Source of the DNA: Streptomonospora sp. PA3
GTDB taxonomy: Bacteria > Actinomycetota > Actinomycetes > Streptosporangiales > Streptosporangiaceae
Assembly (NCBI RefSeq): GCF_009728995.1
Contig: NZ_VTZW01000004.1
Span: 156,567 to 220,566, forward strand
Reading direction: 5' to 3'
Length of the DNA: 64,000 nucleotides
The position numbers and the translations under genes are program-made. The first letter of the stretch is position 1. Each line of letters opens with the position of its first letter. Shown piece after piece: positions 49,398 through 60,057 of the stretch. The notes below the pieces were generated by a model. The model did no database searches. It worked only from the letters and a program-made list of their open reading frames with translations, and was not told the origin of the DNA.

Positions 49398-50369
49398 TCA
49401 GCCCAGGGTGCGGGCGAGGAACTCCAGGTTGCGCTCGGTGGCGAAGTCCTGGCCGCCCTCGTGGCCGTTGAACTCCCACAGCCGCATCTGCTTGGGCCCG
49501 GCATAGGCGTTGTAGACGGCATAGCAGGTGGACGGCGGCGTGACGTCGTCCATGGCGGCGGCGCTGAACGCGGCGGGTGCCCCGGCCCGCGGCGCGAAGT
49601 TCAGCGCGTCGACGTAGGCCAGGGTGGCGAACACCTGGTCGGCGCTGTCGCGGTAGGAGCGGCAGAACTCGGCGATCTCGGTATAGGGGCGCTGCGCCGC
49701 GATCTCCACCGCCCGGCGGAAGTGGGACAGGAAGGGCACCTCCGCGATCACCGCGGCGACCCCGGTGGCCAGGGCGCCCGCGGCCACCGCGAGCCCGCCG
49801 CCCTGGCTGTTTCCGGCCACGGCGACGCGGTCGGGGTCGACGCCGTCCAGGCGGCGGGCCGCGTCGACCGCGCGCACCGCGTCGGTGATGACGCGGCGGT
49901 AGTAGTAGGCGCCGGGGTCGAGGATCCCCTTGGTCATGAAGCCGGGGTAGTGGGGGTGCGGCGAGCCGTGCGGGTCGGGGGTGTCGCCGGTGCGCGCGGA
50001 GTTGGTGCCCTGGCCGCGGACGTCCATCAGCAGGTGGGCGTAGCCGCAGGAGGCGTAGTGCAGCGCGTCCAGCGCCTTGCCGCGCCCGTTGCCGTAGCCG
50101 GGGTACTGCACCACGCAGGGCAGTCGGCCCCGGCGCTCGCGCGGTAGCAGCAGCCAGGCTTTGACGGGTTCGCCGCCGAATCCGGGGAAGGCGACGTCGA
50201 GCACCTCCAGCGTGGTCAGGGGCGAGGCGGCGGGGGCGGTGCGCGGAGGTGCGTCGTGGCGGCGGGCGTCGTCCAGGGTGGCCGCCCAGAACCCGTCGAA
50301 GTCCTCGGCGGCGGTGGGGGCGGCGCGGTACTCGCGGAGCTGGTCGGCGGGGAGATCGGTGATCGGCAT
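49398..50369 (-). CDS. Acetylxylan esterase / cephalosporin-C deacetylase (CE7)
   Basis: A 323-residue alpha/beta hydrolase of carbohydrate esterase family 7. Family features: QYPGYGNGRG, LLMDVRGQGTNSARTGDT, catalytic Ser in VAGNSQGGGLAVAAG and catalytic His in FNGHEGGQDF near the end. No signal peptide is seen, so it works inside the cell on imported acetylated oligosaccharides. A GGAAAGCGTTTTCT operator-like sequence lies 13 bp before the start, related to the palindrome upstream of the pectate lyase gene. Confidence 0.9.
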   Translation of the reverse strand: MPITDLPADQLREYRAAPTAAEDFDGFWAATLDDARRHDAPPRTAPAASPLTTLEVLDVAFPGFGGEPVKAWLLLPRERRGRLPCVVQYPGYGNGRGKALDALHYASCGYAHLLMDVRGQGTNSARTGDTPDPHGSPHPHYPGFMTKGILDPGAYYYRRVITDAVRAVDAARRLDGVDPDRVAVAGNSQGGGLAVAAGALATGVAAVIAEVPFLSHFRRAVEIAAQRPYTEIAEFCRSYRDSADQVFATLAYVDALNFAPRAGAPAAFSAAAMDDVTPPSTCYAVYNAYAGPKQMRLWEFNGHEGGQDFATERNLEFLARTLG

Positions 50370-50381
50370 GGCGGCAATACT

Positions 50382-50395
50382 AGAAAACGCTTTCC
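50382..50395 (-). promoter_or_regulatory. LacI-type operator-like sequence before the acetylxylan esterase
   Basis: GGAAAGCGTTTTCT on the minus strand matches 12 of 14 bases of the palindrome GGAAAGCGCTTTCC found upstream of the pectate lyase. It sits just before the ribosome binding site. Confidence 0.5.
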
Positions 50396-50432
50396 CCGGG
50401 GCCGCGCCGGGAGTCGGCCCGGGACACGGGAA

Positions 50433-50460
50433 AGCGGGCGCGCCGCGCGGCGCGCCCGCT
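50433..50460 (-). terminator. Terminator after malate dehydrogenase
   Basis: 12-bp perfect stem (AGCGGGCGCGCC and its complement) with a GCGC loop, 28 bp after the mdh stop. Confidence 0.65.
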
Positions 50461-50488
50461 GTGTCGCGCGGATCCGCCGGGGACCGGC

Positions 50489-51795
<1,307 letters not shown>

Positions 51796-51869
51796 GGGGC
51801 GGTAGCTCAGCTGGTCAGAGCAGAGGACTCATAATCCTTGGGTCGCGGGTTCGAGCCCCGCCCGCCCTA
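51796..51869 (+). tRNA. tRNA-Met(CAT)
   Basis: 74-nt cloverleaf: acceptor GGGGCGG/CCGCCCT (one G-T pair), D arm TAGCTCAGCTGGTCAGAGCA, anticodon loop CTCATAA with CAT at 51830-51832, T arm GCGGGTTCGAGCCCCGC, discriminator A. An elongator-Met is most likely; a lysidine-modified tRNA-Ile(CAT) is the alternative. CCA is not encoded. Confidence 0.95.
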
Positions 51870-52255
51870 CTTCTTCACTTGCGCGCGCGGACCGCGCCGC
51901 CGACCTGCCCGGGTGCGTCGGCGGCGCCGCTGAACGCCCTCCCGATCCACTGCGGCGCCGCGTTCGCGGGCCCGGGCATTCCCGCAGACCACCGTGCCTG
52001 CCATCAGCCTCTACCGCGGGTGCCGCGGGCTGTGCTTTGCTTCTGGTTCGCGGGCGTCCGCCGCCGTCTGCGCGGCGGCCGGGTGAGGGACGACCGCGCG
52101 GCGGGAAGTGGGTCGGCAGGCGGCGCCGCCGAGTGCCGGGCGGCGGAGGTCCGTGCGGTCTTCCAAGTCTGCCGTCTCGGTTGTGAGCGAAAGGCACACA
52201 CGGTGATGTCGCGGTGGCATCCGGTTGTGTAGTGTGCGAGCGCGGGAGGCGATCG
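51870..52255. other. Gap between tRNA-Met and the GAF-ANTAR gene
   Basis: No supported gene, repeat or RNA. It holds the upstream region of the GAF-ANTAR gene. Confidence 0.45.
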
Positions 52256-52966
52256 ATGTCCGAAAACGGTGGCGGCGGACGGCTCGGTGCCTACCACCGC
52301 CTGTTCGCCGACATGGCGCGGGAGCTGTTCTCCCGGGACTCCACAGAGGAGGTCCTGGAGCGGATCGTGGAGATGGCGGTCGAGGCCGTCGACGGCTGTG
52401 AGGAAGCCGGAATCCTGCTGATCGACCGGCGCAACCGCCGTTTCGAGACCCCGGCGGCGACCAGCGACCTGGTCCGTGCCTCCGATCGCGCCCAGCTGGA
52501 GTGCGACGAGGGGCCGTGCCTGGACGCCTCGCGCCAGGAGCAGAGTTTCCGGGTCGACGACCTGGCCGAAGAGTCGCGCTGGCCCTGCTACCGGCCCCGC
52601 GCGCTCGACCTGGGCATCCGGTCGATGCTCGGCTTCGAGCTCTACACCCATGAGGACAACCTGGGCGCGCTCGACCTGTACTCCCGCTCGCCGAACGCCT
52701 TCGGCGAGGACGCCCGCCAGATCGGGTGGGTGTTCGCCTCCCACGCCGCCGTGGCCATCGCCGGCGCACAGCGCGAGGCCACCCTGCGCGAGGGCTACGC
52801 CACCCGGCAGGAGATCGGCGAGGCCGTCGGCATCATCATGGAGCGCAAGCGGATCACCAGCGACGAGGCCTTCGGCGTCCTGCGCACCGCCTCGATGAAC
52901 TCCAACACCAAGCTCCGCGACATCGCCCGCAGGACCGTCGAGACCGGGGAGATCCCCGGGGAGTGA
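52256..52966 (+). CDS. GAF and ANTAR domain RNA-binding regulator
   Basis: A 236-residue regulator. The GAF sensory domain covers about residues 15-165 (VDGCEEAGILLIDRRNRRFE, ECDEGPCLDASRQ, LGIRSMLGFELYTHEDNLGA). The C-terminal ANTAR domain (about 175-232) has the RNA-binding pattern IGEAVGIIMERKRITSDEAF. Such proteins act as transcription antiterminators. ATG 52256 follows GGGAGGC. The target RNAs are unknown; I see no paired ANTAR stem-loops in the window. Confidence 0.9.
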   Translation: MSENGGGGRLGAYHRLFADMARELFSRDSTEEVLERIVEMAVEAVDGCEEAGILLIDRRNRRFETPAATSDLVRASDRAQLECDEGPCLDASRQEQSFRVDDLAEESRWPCYRPRALDLGIRSMLGFELYTHEDNLGALDLYSRSPNAFGEDARQIGWVFASHAAVAIAGAQREATLREGYATRQEIGEAVGIIMERKRITSDEAFGVLRTASMNSNTKLRDIARRTVETGEIPGE

Positions 52967-53009
52967 GCCGCCGCCCGGCCGTCCGGGAGGGGGCGCCCCC
53001 GCCCGCCGC

Positions 53010-53561
53010 TCAGTCTCCGGCGAGCAGCGCGACCTGGCGGGCCGCCCACGGGCTGAGGGCCCACGGCGCGCGCCGGGCGACGGCGGCGAAGTCCTCCCAG
53101 TCCGCCCACTCCCATTCGACCACCTCGGCGGGATCGGGCGAGGGGGCCTGGCTCGTCGCGGCGCGGAAGACGGGGCAGAACTCGTTCTCGACGATTCCCG
53201 AGGCGTCGGTCGCGCGATAGGCGAACTCGGGAAGCAGGACCGTGACGTCCTCGACCTCGATCCCCAGCTCCTGGCGGGCCCGCCGGTGCAGGGCCTCCTC
53301 CAGCGGCTCACTCGGCCCCGGGTGCCCGCAGAAGGAGTTGGTCCACACCCCCGGCCAGGCGGTCTTGCCCAGTGCGCGGCGTGTCACCAGCAGCCTGCCG
53401 GCCGGATCGAACACATAGCAGGAGAATGCGAGGTGGAGCGGCGTGCGGGGGCCGTGCACCAGGCGCTTGTCGGCCGTGCCGGCGGGGCGGTTGCCGCTGT
53501 CGAGCAGCACGACGCGTTCGCGGTCCGGCGGGTCGGCGCCGCTGCCCTGGGTGTCCGGCAC
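53010..53561 (-). CDS. idi: Isopentenyl-diphosphate delta-isomerase (type I)
   Basis: A 183-residue Nudix-fold isomerase interconverting IPP and DMAPP. Characteristic TNSFCGHPGPSEPLEEALH (active-site Cys in NSFCGHP) and metal-binding RRARQELGIEVE, FAYRATDASGIVENEFCPVF and WEWADWEDF. The GTG start at 53561 lies 157 bp from the divergent crtE start. It supplies DMAPP to the carotenoid cluster beside it. Confidence 0.95.
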   Translation of the reverse strand: MPDTQGSGADPPDRERVVLLDSGNRPAGTADKRLVHGPRTPLHLAFSCYVFDPAGRLLVTRRALGKTAWPGVWTNSFCGHPGPSEPLEEALHRRARQELGIEVEDVTVLLPEFAYRATDASGIVENEFCPVFRAATSQAPSPDPAEVVEWEWADWEDFAAVARRAPWALSPWAARQVALLAGD

Positions 53562-53718
53562 GCGCCCTCCCCGGCCTCGAAGATCATCCGCTCGGAACCT
53601 ACCAGAGGGCGGGGCGGCGCGAAGCGTTTTCCCGAGTGCGGGGGCCGATGGGGGGTAGGGGGCGCGAGGCGATCAGAGAAGAATGGCAACCGCCGGAGAC
53701 CGACTGGAGGCGTCTGCG

Positions 53719-54873
53719 ATGGCCGAGAGTGCACGGACCTGCCCGTATCCCGCCTTTGGCGCCGCGGTCGCACCGGTGGGCGGCACCGCTGCGCCGGACG
53801 ACTCCCTCGGCGCGGTGGTGGAGGGGCTGCTGGCGGAGTTCTTCGCCGACCGCCGCGCCGCCACCGGCGAGTCCGACACCGGGTTCGACACCGAGACCGT
53901 CCAGCGCCTCCAGGACTTCGTCCTCTCCGGGGGCAAGCGCATCCGCCCCGCCTTCGCCTGGTGGGGCTGGCGCGCCGCCGGTGGAGCGGCCGAGGGTCCG
54001 GCGGCCCGGTCGGCCCTGCGCGCGGCCTCGGCCCTGGAGCTGCTGCACGCCTGCGCCCTGATCCAGGACGACGTCATGGACGCCTCCACGTTGCGCCGCG
54101 GCCGCCCCGCCGTCCACATCGCCGTCGAGGACGAGCACCGCCGCCGCCGGTGGGCGGGCGGCGCCCGCCGCTACGGCGAATCCGTCGCCGTCCTGGCCGG
54201 CGATCTCGCCCTCGCCTGGGCCGACGACATGCTCGACGAGGCTCTGGACGGCCTCGGCACACGCCGCCTGGCGCGCGTGCCCTGGCAGCGGATGCGCACC
54301 GAGCTGATCACCGGCCAGTTCCTCGACCTGCGCGCCCGCGCCTCCGGCGACGACTCGCCCGACGCCGCGCTGCGCGTGGACCGGCTCAAGACCGCCGCCT
54401 ACAGCGCCGAGCGGCCCTTGCACCTGGGCGCGGCGATGGCCGGCGGCGACGACGTGCTCACCGCGGCGCTGCGCGGCTACGGCGCCGAGGTCGGTACCGC
54501 CTTCCAGTTGCGCGACGACCTGCTCGGCCTCTACGGCGACCCCGCCGTCACCGGCAAGCCCGTGGGCGACGACATCCGCGAAGGCAAACCCACCCTGCTG
54601 TGGGCGCTGGGGGTCGAGCGGGCACGGGCGCGCGGCGACGCCGAGTCGGCGGCGGTGCTGCGGGCCTGCGCGGGCGACACCGCCCTCGGCGACGACGCCG
54701 TCGCGACCCTGGCCGCCCTGCTGGAGGAGCTGGGCGCCCGCGCCGCCGTGGAGGAGCGCATCTCGCGGCTGGTGGAGTCCGGCCTCGACCGCATCCGCGA
54801 CACCCCCATGCCCGGCGCGGCCCGCCGGGCGCTGGAGTCCATGGCCGTGCAGGCCGCGACACGCACCCGGTAG
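53719..54873 (+). CDS. crtE: Geranylgeranyl diphosphate synthase
   Basis: A 384-residue trans-polyprenyl synthase. First Asp-rich motif CALIQDDVMDAS, second motif FQLRDDLLGLYGD, with SGGKRIRPAF near the N-terminus and GKPVGDDIREGKPTLL. It makes GGPP for CrtB. I prefer ATG 53719 (GGAGG 8 bp upstream); the in-frame ATG at 53683 would add 12 residues. First gene of the crtE-crtI-crtB-Rieske run. Confidence 0.94.
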   Translation: MAESARTCPYPAFGAAVAPVGGTAAPDDSLGAVVEGLLAEFFADRRAATGESDTGFDTETVQRLQDFVLSGGKRIRPAFAWWGWRAAGGAAEGPAARSALRAASALELLHACALIQDDVMDASTLRRGRPAVHIAVEDEHRRRRWAGGARRYGESVAVLAGDLALAWADDMLDEALDGLGTRRLARVPWQRMRTELITGQFLDLRARASGDDSPDAALRVDRLKTAAYSAERPLHLGAAMAGGDDVLTAALRGYGAEVGTAFQLRDDLLGLYGDPAVTGKPVGDDIREGKPTLLWALGVERARARGDAESAAVLRACAGDTALGDDAVATLAALLEELGARAAVEERISRLVESGLDRIRDTPMPGAARRALESMAVQAATRTR

Positions 54874-54900
54874 GCCCCGCACAAGGAGCGGAGTGATCCC

Positions 54901-56424
54901 GTGACCGCACCGCCGGCGGCGAGAGCGCGCACCGTCCCCGGTCCCACCGACCGCGTCGTGGTCGTGGGAGCGGGCGTCTCCGGTCTGGCGGCGGCCCTGC
55001 ACCTGCTGGGCACGGGCCGCGAGGTGACCGTCCTCGAACGCGACCCCCACCCCGGCGGACGCGCCGGCCGGCTGGACATCGGCGGGTTCCGGCTGGACAC
55101 CGGCCCCACCGTGCTGACCATGCCCGAGCTGATCGACGAGGCGCTGGCTGCGGTGGGCGCCTCCGCCGGCGGCGCCCTGGAGCTGGTCCGCCTCGACCCC
55201 GCCTACCGCGCCCGTTTCGCCGACGGCTCGGTGATCGACGTGCACACCGGCGCCGAGGCCATGGCCGCCGAGGTGCGCCGGGTCGCCGGAGACCGCGAGG
55301 CGCAGGGCTACCTGCGGCTGCGGCGCTGGCTCGGCCGCCTCTACGAACTGCAGTTGCGCCGCTTCATCGACACCAACTTCGACTCCCCGCTGCAGCTGCT
55401 CTGCCCCGAACTGGCCCGCCTCGCCGCGATCGGCGGCTTCGGCCGACTGGCGCCGGCCATCGGCCGGTTCCTCTCCGACGAGCGGCTCCGCCGCCTCTTC
55501 TCCTTCCAGTCCCTCTACGCCGGCGTCGCGCCGCAGCGCGCGCTGGCCGCCTACGCCGTCATCGCCTACATGGACACCGTCGCCGGCGTGTACTTCCCCA
55601 AGGGCGGGATGCGCTCGCTGGGCACGGTCATGGCCGACGCGGCGGTGAAAGCCGGCGGCGAGATCCGCTACGGATGCGACGTGCGCCGCCTCGAACGCCG
55701 CGGCGACCGCGTCACCGCCGCCGTCACCGCCGACGGCGACCGGGTCGGTTGCGACGCGATCGTGCTCACGGCCGACCTGCCGATGGCCTACCGGCTGCTG
55801 GGCCGCACCCCCTGGCGGCCCGTACCGCTGCGGTTCTCGCCCTCGGCGGTGGTCCTGCACGCCGGCACCGACCGCACCTGGCCGCAGCTCGCCCATCACA
55901 CCGTCTCCTTCGGCGCCGCCTGGGAGCGGACCTTCGACGAGATCATCCACCGGGGCGCCACCATGACCGACCCGTCGCTGCTGATCACCCGCCCCACCGC
56001 CACCGACCCCGACCTCGCACCGGCGGGCCGCCACCTGATGTCCGTGCTGGCGCCCTGCCCCAACCTGCGCACCGGTCCCACCGACTGGCGCCGCGCGGCC
56101 CGCCCCTACCGCGACCACCTGGTCGACACCCTCGAAGCCCGCGGCCTGAGCGGCTTCGGCTCGGCGATCACCGCCGAGCACCTCATCACCCCCGAGGACT
56201 GGTCCCGCCGCGGCATGGCCTTCGGCACCCCCTTCGCCACCTCCCACACCTTCGCCCAGACCGGGCCGTTCCGCCCGCGCAACACGGTCGCGGGCACCGC
56301 CAACGCCGTCCTCGCCGGCTGCGGCACGACTCCGGGCGTGGGCTTGCCCACGGCCGTGATCTCAGGCAAGCTCGCGGCCGCGCGCATCGCAGGCGCCGCG
56401 GCCGTGCGACGGAAGGCACGCTGA
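54901..56424 (+). CDS. crtI: Phytoene desaturase
   Basis: A 507-residue CrtI-type flavoenzyme that desaturates phytoene to lycopene. Dinucleotide-binding [18 protein letters not shown] at residues 19-36 and [11 protein letters not shown]; bacterial CrtI signature near the C-terminus in the [20 protein letters not shown] stretch (residues 470-490). GTG start. Its stop overlaps the crtB start (TGATG). Confidence 0.95.
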   Translation: MTAPPAARARTVPGPTDRVVVVGAGVSGLAAALHLLGTGREVTVLERDPHPGGRAGRLDIGGFRLDTGPTVLTMPELIDEALAAVGASAGGALELVRLDPAYRARFADGSVIDVHTGAEAMAAEVRRVAGDREAQGYLRLRRWLGRLYELQLRRFIDTNFDSPLQLLCPELARLAAIGGFGRLAPAIGRFLSDERLRRLFSFQSLYAGVAPQRALAAYAVIAYMDTVAGVYFPKGGMRSLGTVMADAAVKAGGEIRYGCDVRRLERRGDRVTAAVTADGDRVGCDAIVLTADLPMAYRLLGRTPWRPVPLRFSPSAVVLHAGTDRTWPQLAHHTVSFGAAWERTFDEIIHRGATMTDPSLLITRPTATDPDLAPAGRHLMSVLAPCPNLRTGPTDWRRAARPYRDHLVDTLEARGLSGFGSAITAEHLITPEDWSRRGMAFGTPFATSHTFAQTGPFRPRNTVAGTANAVLAGCGTTPGVGLPTAVISGKLAAARIAGAAAVRRKAR

Positions 56425-57377
56425 TGGGAACCGCCGCCGAACTCGACGCCGCCGGGATCGCCGACCCCGGCCTGCGCGACGCCTACACCCGCTGCCGGGC
56501 CCTGCACGCCCGCCACGGGCGCACCTACTACCTGGCCACCCGCGTCCTGCCCGCGGCCCGCCGCCCCGCCGTCCACGCCCTCTACGGGTTCGCCCGCTGG
56601 GTCGACGACGTGGTCGACGGCCCCGGCGGCGACGGCGAACCGCCCGGCACCGGGCAGCGGCGCCGGCGGATCGACGCCATCGAGGCCGAGGTCGCCGCCG
56701 CACTGGCCGACGCCGAACACACCTCCGGCGAACCGGTCGTGCGCGCCCTCGCCGACACCGCCCACCGCTACGCGATCCCCGCGCGGTACTTCCGCGCGTT
56801 CATGGCCTCCATGCGCGCCGACCTCACCGTCGGCCACTACGCCACCTACGCCGACCTGCGCGGCTACATGTACGGGTCCGCGCAGGTGATCGGGCTGCAA
56901 CTGCTGCCGGTGCTGGGCACCGTCGTGCCCCGGCAGCGGGCCGCCCCGCACGCCGCGGCGCTGGGCGAGGCCTTCCAGCTCACCAACTTCCTGCGCGACG
57001 TCGCCGAGGACCTCGACCGCGGGCGCGTCTACGTGCCCCAGGACGTGCTCGCCGCGCACGGGGCCGACCGCGCCCTGCTGGAGCACTGCCGCGCCACCCG
57101 TGCCCAGGACCCGCGCGTGCGCGCCGCCCTGGCCGAATGCGCGGCCATCAACCGCCGGATCTACCGCCGCGCCGAGCCGGGCTGTGCCATGCTCGACCCG
57201 GTCTCGCGCCCCTGCATCAGCACCGCCCTGCTGCTGTACCGGGGCATCCTCGACGAGATCGAGGCCGCCGACTTCGACGTGTGGACGCGGCGGCACCGCG
57301 TCCCCAACTCCCGCCGGATGCGTGTCGCCCTGCCGGCCCTGGGGCGCGCCCTCACCGCCCGCGCACTGGCGCGGTGA
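56424..57377 (+). CDS. crtB: Phytoene synthase
   Basis: A 317-residue squalene/phytoene synthase. Asp-rich motifs [10 protein letters not shown] (first) and [18 protein letters not shown] (second), with [19 protein letters not shown]. It condenses two GGPP into phytoene. Translationally coupled to crtI by a one-base overlap. Confidence 0.96.
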   Translation: MGTAAELDAAGIADPGLRDAYTRCRALHARHGRTYYLATRVLPAARRPAVHALYGFARWVDDVVDGPGGDGEPPGTGQRRRRIDAIEAEVAAALADAEHTSGEPVVRALADTAHRYAIPARYFRAFMASMRADLTVGHYATYADLRGYMYGSAQVIGLQLLPVLGTVVPRQRAAPHAAALGEAFQLTNFLRDVAEDLDRGRVYVPQDVLAAHGADRALLEHCRATRAQDPRVRAALAECAAINRRIYRRAEPGCAMLDPVSRPCISTALLLYRGILDEIEAADFDVWTRRHRVPNSRRMRVALPALGRALTARALAR

Positions 57378-57459
57378 TCCGCCACGCGCCCGGCCGCGGC
57401 GCCCGCCGCGGCCGGGCAGGGCACCGCCCGCCACCGCCTTCCGACGAAGGGACCGACCC

Positions 57460-58461
57460 ATGGAACTCGATCCCCGACCGCGCCGGCTCCCGCTGCGCCG
57501 CCTGCCCGCCACGACCTGGCAGCGCCAGCGCCCGACGTGGCGCGAGGCCGCGCCCGGCGTGATCGAGGCGGCGCTCAAGCGGGCGCTGGCCCGGCCCTCG
57601 GGCAACTGGTTCGTGCTCGCCGCCAGCCGCGAGGTCCGCCGCGACCGCCCCTTCGGCCGGGTCGTCGCCGGCACCGAGATCGTCGCCTGGCGCGACGCCG
57701 AGGGCGCGCTGCGCGCCGCGCCCGGAGCCTGCCCGCACCTGGGCGCCCCCCTGTGCCGCGGCGCGGTCGCCGACGGCAGGCTGGTCTGCCGCTGGCACGG
57801 ACTGGCCCTGGACGGCGGCGGGTTCCCCGGGTGGACCCCCTTCCCCGCGCACGACGACGGCGTGCTCGCCTGGGTGCGGCTGGACGGAGCCGGGGGAGAG
57901 GAGCCCCTGCCCCGGCCGGTCGTCCCCGAGCGCCCCCGCGGCGCGGGCGCCATCGCCGCCGTCGAGAGCCTCGCGGGCCGCTGCGCTCCGGAGGACGTCG
58001 TGGCCAACCGACTCGACCCCTGGCACGGCTCCTGGTTCCACCCCTACTCCTTCGTCGGCCTGCGGGTCACCGAGATCCCCTCGGGCGCCGATCCCGACCC
58101 CGACCGCCTGGTCGCCGAGGTCGCCTTCAAGGTGGCCGGCCGCTGGGGCGTCCCCGTGCGCGCCGCCTTCGAGTGCCCGGACCCGCGCACCGTGGTCATG
58201 CGCATCATCGAGGGGGAAGGGCGGGGCAGCGTGGTCGAGACCCACGCCACCCCGCTGGGCGTGCGCGGCGGCGTGCCGAGCACCGCCGTCATCGAGGCCG
58301 CGGTCGCCGCCTCCGACCGCCCCGGTTTCGCCCTGGCCCGCCGCGCGGCCCCCGTCGTCCGCCCGCTGATGCGCGCCGCCGCCCGCCGCCTCTGGCGCGA
58401 CGACCTGGCCTACGCCGAGCGCCGCTACCTGCTGCGCACCACCGGGCGCTGGCCGGGGTAG
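57460..58461 (+). CDS. Rieske non-haem iron oxygenase-like protein in the carotenoid cluster (DUF5914-type)
   Basis: A 333-residue protein. The [2Fe-2S] Rieske site is complete (C91, H93, C110, H113 in GACPHLGAPLC and LVCRWHG). Further on NRLDPWHGSWFH supplies D186, H189 and H194, the N..D-x2-H-x4-H pattern of the mononuclear iron site of Rieske oxygenases. It may therefore be a true oxygenase acting on a carotenoid end group, not just an electron carrier. It is 83 bp after crtB, with GAAGGGA before the ATG, and convergent with crtU. Related genes occur in actinomycete crt clusters, but I know of no assigned reaction. Confidence 0.8.
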   Translation: MELDPRPRRLPLRRLPATTWQRQRPTWREAAPGVIEAALKRALARPSGNWFVLAASREVRRDRPFGRVVAGTEIVAWRDAEGALRAAPGACPHLGAPLCRGAVADGRLVCRWHGLALDGGGFPGWTPFPAHDDGVLAWVRLDGAGGEEPLPRPVVPERPRGAGAIAAVESLAGRCAPEDVVANRLDPWHGSWFHPYSFVGLRVTEIPSGADPDPDRLVAEVAFKVAGRWGVPVRAAFECPDPRTVVMRIIEGEGRGSVVETHATPLGVRGGVPSTAVIEAAVAASDRPGFALARRAAPVVRPLMRAAARRLWRDDLAYAERRYLLRTTGRWPG

Positions 58462-58512
58462 GCGAGCGGGACGGCACAAGAGCCCGGCCGGGAGCTCCGG
58501 CGGAAGCGGTCC

Positions 58513-60057
58513 CTACCCCCGCCCGCTGCGCGCCCAGCGCGCCAGGCTGCGCGCGGCGGCGCTGCGGCCCCGGCGCGGCACGCTCCACAGCGGGTGGCCG
58601 GGCAGGCCCCAGCGGGCCAGGAGGGCGTTGGCCGCCTGCATGCCGGTGGTGGCCGCGCGCTCCATCAGGGCGACGGGCAGCTCGGCGCGCACATGGTCGC
58701 CGGCCATCACCAGGTACGGGTCGGGCGTCTGCACCGTGCAGCGCCGCCGGTAGCCGCCCGGCGGGAACAGCGGGCAGTCGGCGCGCAGCTCGCGGCGCTC
58801 GTCGGCGATCCCGGCGGCGGCCGTTTCCGGGTACACCCGGTGCAGCTGCTCCACCAGGCGCTCGTGCTCCCGCTGGGCGTCGCAGCCCTCGGGCAGGGCG
58901 TAGGCGTGCAGCTCCACCACGGAGCCGCCGCTGCGCCGCGCCCAGGAGCGCGCCTCGTCCTCGAAGCGCTCCAGCACGCTGACGTTGTCCAGCGTCGGGT
59001 AGCCCGCCGTGCCCAGGAATCCCGGCCGCGAGGCGTGCACCGGCCGGTCCAGCCACAGCCGCGACACCAGGAACGGCGGCGCGCTGGGCAGGCGCGCCAA
59101 TTCCGCGAGCCAGTCGGCGTCGGCGGGGAACTCCCAGCGGCCCGCCAGCTCGCGCAGCCCGGGCACATCGGCGGCCAGCACCACGGCGTCGAACTCCTCG
59201 GCCGGCGCTTGCGCACACGCCAGCGCGAACCGGCGCCGCCGCCCCGCGGCCACGGCCTCCACGCGCGCCGAGGTGCGCACCCCGGCGCCCAGCGACCGCA
59301 GCCGCTCGGCCAGCGGATCCCACAGCGCCTGCGGGAACGGCGAGCGGGGTACGTCGAACACCAGGCCCTCGCTCGACCCCAGGAAGTAGATGTGGAACAT
59401 CACCGCCAGTTCGGCGGCCGAGAGCCGCCGCGGGTCGGCGAAGAAGCTGCGGGAGAACACCTCGAAGGCCAGGTGCCTGGCGCTGCGGGGGAATCCGGCC
59501 GCCTCCAGCAGCGCCGGCGCCGCCATGCCGTCCAGGCGCTCGTAGACGCCGGGCACGTCCACGTCCAGCAGTTGCAGCGCCGCCGCGATGTTCACCCCGG
59601 CCAGTTCGCGAACCGGAAAGCTCGGGCTGCGCGCGGCCAGGGCGAAGGCGTTCCACGGCGGTGTGCGCGGCAGCCCGGCGAAGCCGTCGCGGCCGCCGTC
59701 GGCGTGCACCAGCGGGTAGTCCTCCAGCGGCGTGAGCGCCGCAAGCTGCGGGTCGGCCCGGGCCAGCAGCCCGCGCAGGTTGTAGTACTGCCGGAAGAAC
59801 GCGTGGAAGCCGCGGGTCATGGTGGCCGCGGAGCCGTCGCGCAGCCGGACGGGCCACCCGCGCAGCCGCCCGCCCAGGCTCTCCTCGCGCTCCAGTACGG
59901 TGACGGCCACGCCCCGCTCCGCCAGCGCCGTCGCGGCGGCCAGTCCCGCGATCCCGCCGCCGACCACGGCGACCCGCGGCGCCGGGTCGGGCGGTCCGCC
60001 GGTGGGAGCCGGGGGCGGGATCCGGACCGCGCGCGGGTCGCGCCCCGCCGCCCTCAC
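58513..60057 (-). CDS. crtU: Carotene desaturase/methyltransferase-type flavoprotein (isorenieratene synthase-like)
   Basis: A 514-residue FAD-dependent protein similar in layout to Streptomyces CrtU, which aromatises beta-ionone rings. FAD-binding VAVVGGGIAGLAAATAL near residue 28 and LEREESLGGRLRGW. The subgroup-typical MTRGFHAFFRQYYNLRGLLA and the C-terminal PVALMERAATTGMQAANALL are present. The GTG start at 60057 overlaps the stop of the methyltransferase gene (GTGA). Expected product: isorenieratene or a related aromatic carotenoid. Confidence 0.88.
   Translation of the reverse strand: MRAAGRDPRAVRIPPPAPTGGPPDPAPRVAVVGGGIAGLAAATALAERGVAVTVLEREESLGGRLRGWPVRLRDGSAATMTRGFHAFFRQYYNLRGLLARADPQLAALTPLEDYPLVHADGGRDGFAGLPRTPPWNAFALAARSPSFPVRELAGVNIAAALQLLDVDVPGVYERLDGMAAPALLEAAGFPRSARHLAFEVFSRSFFADPRRLSAAELAVMFHIYFLGSSEGLVFDVPRSPFPQALWDPLAERLRSLGAGVRTSARVEAVAAGRRRRFALACAQAPAEEFDAVVLAADVPGLRELAGRWEFPADADWLAELARLPSAPPFLVSRLWLDRPVHASRPGFLGTAGYPTLDNVSVLERFEDEARSWARRSGGSVVELHAYALPEGCDAQREHERLVEQLHRVYPETAAAGIADERRELRADCPLFPPGGYRRRCTVQTPDPYLVMAGDHVRAELPVALMERAATTGMQAANALLARWGLPGHPLWSVPRRGRSAAARSLARWARSGRG

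Noticed and set aside
51796..51869. tRNA-Ile(CAT) instead of tRNA-Met
   Set aside because: The acceptor and anticodon stems resemble elongator tRNA-Met of actinomycetes more than lysidine-type tRNA-Ile. The identity cannot be fully settled without comparing all CAT tRNAs of the genome.
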